From the NCBI RefSeq assembly GCF_001625215.2, contig NC_030387.2, positions 36,355,606 through 36,419,605 of the forward strand: 64,000 bases of DNA, written 5' to 3'. Of the stretch, positions 59,517-64,000 are shown piece by piece. This stretch comes from Daucus carota subsp. sativus (taxonomy: Eukaryota > Streptophyta > Magnoliopsida > Apiales > Apiaceae). The position numbers and the translations under genes are program-made. A model generated the notes under the pieces. The model saw nothing but the letters and a program-made list of their open reading frames with translations, did no database searches and was not told the DNA's origin. Each line of letters starts with the position of its first letter. The first letter of the stretch is position 1.

Positions 59517-62050
59517 TACTCAATTGCTGAGGCCGTGGCCATAGTTCACAAGTCATCGGATGGTGGTGATTCAAACAAACTTATGTCAAGGTTAGATAAA
59601 CAAAGAATATTCCCTCAATTCTTGACACTTTATTACTTATCATGCACCATCTATGTACTCTGATTTGTGGCGAGATTGTGTTTGACCTTTAGGCAAATAA
59701 TAGAAATTCTCAAGGCCGGGAAATTTCAGCATTGGCCCATATTGTGTATTAGGCGTAGTTTGTTCTTTTATAAATATTCTAATGTAATTGTAAAACTTTA
59801 ACACAAAATAATTGTGAGAGATCAGTACAAAATTAGTGTGGCTTTTGTAATAAAAATTTATGAACCAAATGTTGGGTGTGATTGTTTTTTTTTGTTCTTG
59901 TTTATTTGCTTTGGACTTGTTTTCGTTGCTCAATACTCAACACCGTGTACTAGTATATTTTCAGCCATGAACTAGATCATATTTTGATTACAATCAGTGA
60001 AATCTAGTATAGGAATAATCCTTGGTACTCAAACTTAAACAATTATCAGGCACATGCACAAGGAATTGACACTAGGCAGTGACATCATATTGTTTGGGCC
60101 ACCATCATCTATATAGAAGGCCTAGCTAGACCTCTTTTTGCCCAATGTTTTAATCTGCATACATATTCAATGCCATTCTGATCATGCTGCAGGTTTGATG
60201 ACGGCAAACTGAAGAGGCTAACCAATGCCGAGCAGCCATCCAGTTCTGCTAATCAGGTTTTCAGAATGATACTGCTGAAATTGCTAGGACAGTCTTCTTG
60301 AATTCAATGCACATAAGTGAGATATTCTTTTATTCTTGATATCTGATTATAGTGTTTATATTTTAGATAATTTTAAGTCATACTCATGCGGGTCTGACTA
60401 TATGGAATATTAGCTCATGATGAGGGTTCTCATTTTTGCAGGAGAAATTGCCCCCTCCAAACTTGAAGGTGTATTCACAGAGAAACAAAAAAACTCTCAC
60501 AATTACTGATGGAGAACTAAACAAGGTAATTAATCTTTTTCAGGCTGTTATGGTATAATATGCGGTTTCTCTATAAACATGAGAGGCTTTTCTCGTGGAC
60601 ATAAAATATTTGTATTATGTTTTTAATGTTTACGGTGGGCTATTGAGAATTTGATATATTGGCCACGAAGGCATTTATTTATATATAATTACAAAGTATG
60701 GGGTGGAATAGATTTTTAGGTATATATAGTATTTTACATGCATCATTATTTATACTCAACCATTTATATTACACTTCATTTGATGTTGATTTTGACTGTC
60801 AGGACAGCATAAGTTGTCATTAAAGAGAATATTATTAAAGTATGGGTTCTCATTTGCAGGAGGGATTGCCACCTTCAAACTTGAAGTCGTTTTCACCGAG
60901 AAACAAAAGAACGATCACATCTGATGTAACACTAAAACAGGTAATTAATCTTTTCTGGCTAGGTGTTAGGGTAAAATAAAGCTCGATCTTATGGTTAGCA
61001 AAAGGAAATCCAGATCTTCTAATTAATTATGTTTATACATAAAATTCTTATGATCATTTGCTACTTAATTACGTATAAATGTGAGCACTGCTAATTTTGA
61101 GTTACATGGAGTATATTTTGAAGTTATACTACTAGATCATAATTTTTGACATCTGTTTATTATGGCTTAATGACCTTTTAGCCCTCGAAGTATGGGTGGA
61201 AGTTCCGATGCGGTCTCGAAGTTTAAAAACGTACCTTTCAACCCTCAAAGTATCTTTGTCGTACCTTTTAGCCCTCTTTAAAAATACCGGTATAAATCGG
61301 GGGGTAAACTTGACAATTCATATTCGGGGTAAAGTTTGGGCGTACCTTTTAACCCTTAAACTATACATCTCGTTCCTTTTAACCCCTAAAGAATACATTA
61401 AAATACATTAGATGTTCCTTTTAACCCTTAATGTTTGAAATGTCAACTTTGTCCACTCCGTTATATACCGGTATACGCCATAAGGGCTAAAAGGTACGAC
61501 AAAAATACTTTGAGGGTCGAAAGGAACGTTTTTAAACTTCGAGTCCGCATCGGAACTTCCACCCAAACTTCAAGGGCTAAAAGGTCATTAAGCCGTTTAT
61601 TATTAGATCATATATATGACTAAATGAAGTTAAGAGTTGGAGCATAGAAACTAATAAAATATCTAGGGTGATGTTTTAGGCCTTGCTCATATATATAAAT
61701 GCATATACTAGAAACAGGTAGATCGATCATCAGAGCAGAATTGCTTGAGGCTTAATTATTTATTATAAGAAACCCGACCCTTCCTCATTACTGATTAATT
61801 CAAATTTATATTCAGAACTAATAATGGTGCAGCGAGAAATGGAGTATGATGCAACAGCCTCCGGAAGCATTTAGGACGAAGTTGGTGCTGAGCTGACAAG
61901 GGCAAGGCAGACAAGTGATGAGGATTCGGCCACTGCTGCAGCAGCACTTGCTATTGCATCGGGTGAGGAAGCAGAAAAATAGGCTGTAAAAGGCTGATAG
62001 TGCTGCTAATGAATCAAAATTTTAAAAGTACGCTATAGTGATAGAAGACC
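59517..62050 (+). pseudogene. Partial tandem copy of the TRB-like gene
   Basis: Recognisable blocks: end of exon 2 (59517-59590), exon 3 (60193-60256, one codon deleted), exon 4 (60442-60525, one codon longer), a second exon-4 homologue (60860-60940, EGLPPSNLKSFSPRNKR), and the last exon (61833 on). Intron sequences between them also align with the gene at 54.7 kb. The Myb exon is missing. The last exon contains in-frame stops (TAG after GSI; another in EEAEK-stop). The extra exon-4 block shows that the ancestor had, or this copy gained, one more 27-codon exon. A Mutator-type MITE sits in the last intron, and a copia LTR begins about 20 bp beyond the pseudogene end. Confidence 0.88.
61164..61594. 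mobile_element. Mutator-type MITE, 431 bp, complete
   Basis: Long terminal inverted repeats begin GGCTTAATGACCTTTTAGCC and end with the complement. An exact 9-bp target duplication GTTTATTAT flanks it (61155-61163, 61595-61603). The functional paralogue has the empty site ATCTGTTAATTATTAGA at about 57085. No transposase. Confidence 0.92.
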
Positions 62051-62072
62051 AGACCTGGTTATAACATGTCAT

Positions 62073-62371
62073 TGTTGGAAATAATTTAAATGTGGTTTTA
62101 TGTTTTATGTTTTAAATAAATAAGCTGTCAACCCGTGTAAACAGCTGAGAATTAAACATAGTTTTATCCTTCAGTATTTTTAGGAGATCGTGGAGTTAGT
62201 GGAGTAAATGGGAAGTAATTGCAGTAGTTCAGGAGTCCTCAATGCCTGGTATCTATATATCTGCATGTACTATGTAAGAAAGTGAGTAGTGGAAAAATAA
62301 ACTTTGTTTTTCAGTTTAAAAATGTGTTACTCAGTGTGTGTATTCGATAATATATTCATCTGTTTTCTTCA
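62073..62371 (+). mobile_element. 5' LTR of a Ty1/copia element
   Basis: Starts TGTTGGAAATAA and ends TTTTCTTCA, so it has TG...CA borders and is 299 bp long. It lies two bases before the primer-binding site. The last five bases upstream are GTCAT; the matching 3' target duplication is outside the window. A TATA-like CTATATATC is at about 62250. Confidence 0.85.
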
Positions 62372-62373
62372 TC

Positions 62374-62385
62374 TGGTATCAGAGC
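62374..62385 (+). other. Primer-binding site for initiator Met-tRNA
   Basis: TGGTATCAGAGC, the standard complement of the 3' end of initiator tRNA-Met in plant copia elements, two bases after the LTR. Confidence 0.9.
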
Positions 62386-62397
62386 GATCATTACAGG

Positions 62398-64000
62398 ATG
62401 GATACAGGGAAAGGCAAGGTCGGATCTGTGGGGTTAACATACCCAATGTTGGCCAAGGGAAATTACACGGCATGGGCATTGAAGATGAAGGTTTTTATGC
62501 AGGCCCAAGGAGTGTGGACTGCTGTAGAACCTGATGATGAAAAAGCAGTGATTGACGAGAAAAATGATAAGGTTGCCTTGGCCATGATCTACCAAGGCAT
62601 ACCTGAAGAAACATTATTGTCAATCTCTGAGAAGAAGACAGCAAAGCAGGGCTGGGAGGCCATCAGGGTCATGTACCAAGGAGCTGAGCGTGTAAAAAAG
62701 GCGAAAATTCAGACACTAAAGGCGGAGTTTGAGTCGCTGCATATGGATGACAGTGACCAGCTTGAGGAATTTTATATGAAGCTAAATGGGTTGGTGTCTA
62801 CCATTCGAGCTTTGGGTGAAGAAATGAAGGAGTCATATGTGGTTAAAAAGCTTCTAAGAGCTGTTCCATCTAGATTTCTGCAGATAGCTTCAACAATAGA
62901 GCAGTTTGGAGATTTGGAAAGCATGACAGTTGAGGAGGCGATTGGGTCTCTCCAAGCTCATGAAGAGAGATTGAAGGGTCAAAACTTAACCACTGGAAAG
63001 AGCCAAAGCACAACCACTGGGAATAAATTGTTGTTAACAGAGGAGGAGTGGTCTAGGCGCGAGAAGAATGAAGGCAAACTTTTGCTCACGCGGGAGGATT
63101 GGATAAAGCGGACAAACAAAGAAAATACAGAGGGGCAGTCAAGCTACAAAGGACGAGGTGGACGTGGCTTCCAGGGTACTGGTCGTGATAGAAATACTGT
63201 GAGATGCTTTAACTGCAACATAATGGGTCACTATGCTGCAGAATGCAAGCGGCCACGTCGAGAAAGGAACCAAAGACCAGAGGCAAACCTGGTCCAAATC
63301 GAGGATGATGAGCCCGCGCTGTTGCTTTCAGAATTAGATGAGAAGAAATCTACACTAGTGTTGTTGAACGAGGAGAATGTTGTTCCAAAGCTGGAGATGA
63401 CCGGGAAGGAGAAAAAGATATCTCAATTGTGGTATCTAGACAACGGCGCTAGTAATCACATGACTGGGGACAAATCAAAATTCTCAAACTTGGATGAGAA
63501 TGTGACTGGAGAAGTAAAGTTTGGTGATGGATCAACTGTATGTATTCAAGGGAAGGGTTCAATCGCGTTTAAGTGCAAAAATGGAGAAGAACGAGTCTTT
63601 TGTGATGTGTTTTATATCCCAAACCTTTGCAACAATATTCTTAGCCTCGGGCAGATGTCAGAAGATGGAAACAAGGTGGTGCTGCAAGATGAATTCCTGT
63701 GGGTATATGACAAATGTGGGAAGCTGTTGATGAAGGTAAAAAGGACAGCTAATCGGTTATATAAGATTATGCTTGAGGAAGTTACAGAGGTCTGCCTTCT
63801 CACAAAAATTGAAAAAGATTCATGGCTCTGGCACGCTCGTCTGGGCCATGTAAATTTCGATGCAATAACTCTTATGAACAGGAATGAGATGGTGAGGGGT
63901 CTGCCAAAGTTGGTGCATCCAAAGGCTGTGTGCAAAGGCTGCCTAATGGCAAAACAAACTAGGGCTCCATTTCCAACTCAATCAGGTCACAAGTCAAGCA
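62398..64000 (+). CDS. Ty1/copia Gag-Pol polyprotein, 5' part, runs off the window
   Basis: Open from ATG at 62398 to the last base, 534 codons, with no stop. It encodes the particle and replication proteins of an LTR retrotransposon. In order: a Gag region of the UBN2 type (LTYPMLAKGNYTAWALKMK, then LRAVPSRFLQIA), a zinc knuckle CFNCNIMGHYAAEC (CX2CX4HX4C), the aspartic protease start WYLDNGASNHMTGD (DNGA in place of the commoner DSGA/DTGA), and the GAG-pre-integrase region (WLWHARLGHVNFDAI, then CKGCLMAKQTR). Integrase, reverse transcriptase and RNase H should follow outside. The intact frame suggests a fairly recent insertion. It inserted next to the TRB-like pseudogene in the same orientation. 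Confidence 0.95.
   Translation, partial: MDTGKGKVGSVGLTYPMLAKGNYTAWALKMKVFMQAQGVWTAVEPDDEKAVIDEKNDKVALAMIYQGIPEETLLSISEKKTAKQGWEAIRVMYQGAERVKKAKIQTLKAEFESLHMDDSDQLEEFYMKLNGLVSTIRALGEEMKESYVVKKLLRAVPSRFLQIASTIEQFGDLESMTVEEAIGSLQAHEERLKGQNLTTGKSQSTTTGNKLLLTEEEWSRREKNEGKLLLTREDWIKRTNKENTEGQSSYKGRGGRGFQGTGRDRNTVRCFNCNIMGHYAAECKRPRRERNQRPEANLVQIEDDEPALLLSELDEKKSTLVLLNEENVVPKLEMTGKEKKISQLWYLDNGASNHMTGDKSKFSNLDENVTGEVKFGDGSTVCIQGKGSIAFKCKNGEERVFCDVFYIPNLCNNILSLGQMSEDGNKVVLQDEFLWVYDKCGKLLMKVKRTANRLYKIMLEEVTEVCLLTKIEKDSWLWHARLGHVNFDAITLMNRNEMVRGLPKLVHPKAVCKGCLMAKQTRAPFPTQSGHKSS

Noticed and set aside
61196..61623. ORFs of 62-71 codons in the MITE
   Set aside because: The same peptides appear from the arms of both MITE copies in both orientations; they are inverted-repeat artefacts.
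1..64000. CRISPR arrays, operons, phage or bacterial features
   Set aside because: All tandem repeats seen are microsatellites or local duplications without regular spacers, and all genes have spliceosomal introns or plant-type structure.

Overview
The window is nuclear DNA of a flowering plant, most likely a eudicot. The reasons are AT-rich intergenic DNA, multi-exon genes with short GT-AG introns, plant-specific families (D5-type cyclin, autoinhibited Ca2+-ATPase, NPH3/RPT2-like BTB protein, TRB-type Myb, ACR-type ACT-repeat protein), and a dense layer of plant transposons (hAT, Mutator, Harbinger and Stowaway MITEs, CACTA, a tRNA-type SINE and a Ty1/copia LTR element). I could not fix the species from sequence alone. 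There are no operons, CRISPR arrays, or convincing rRNA or tRNA genes.

Layout. 0-4.7 kb: two adjacent hAT-type elements with exact 8-bp target duplications, a SINE and a Stowaway MITE. 4.7-6.0 kb (+): D5-type cyclin with a pRb-binding LFCHE motif. 7.8-12.2 kb (-): complete seven-exon ACA-type Ca2+ pump (1021 aa). 12.2-14.6 kb: repeats. 14.65-18.04 kb (+): complete six-exon mitochondrial porin (VDAC, 276 aa). 18.9-22.9 kb (+): BTB/NPH3 protein (511 aa). 22.9-28.8 kb: repeat-rich, with a 1.67-kb Mutator-like element and one possible small intronless gene (-). 28.8-32.1 kb (-): four-exon gene for a 206-aa protein of unknown function. 33.2-38.8 kb (+): eleven-exon U-box/cyclophilin protein (CYP65/PUB49 type, 599 aa). 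40.1-42.8 kb (+): ARL8 small GTPase (184 aa). 44.0-44.5 kb (+): intronless mitochondrial ribosomal protein L7/L12. 44.5-49.6 kb: intergenic, with a 48-bp-period repeat and a hairpin MITE. 49.6-50.3 kb (-): decayed ACR fragment. 51.4-52.1 kb: CACTA-type element. 54.7-57.5 kb (+): TRB-like Myb gene truncated by a 29-bp tandem duplication. 59.5-62.05 kb (+): partial tandem copy of it, now a pseudogene. 62.07 kb to the end (+): Ty1/copia element with an intact gag-pol start, running off the window.

How the genes relate. The ordinary genes are unrelated housekeeping or regulatory genes (cell cycle, Ca2+ export, mitochondrial permeability, spliceosomal or nuclear cyclophilin, lysosome/vacuole-type GTPase, mitochondrial translation); nothing suggests a gene cluster. 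The most informative region is 53-62 kb. There a TRB-like gene and its broken neighbour copy carry a record of exon loss, a frameshifting microduplication and MITE insertions, and each copy supplies empty sites for insertions in the other.

No novel multi-gene system was found. The best candidates for something undescribed are the 206-aa unknown protein, the 64-aa intronless ORF at 27.0 kb, and the truncated TRB-like locus.
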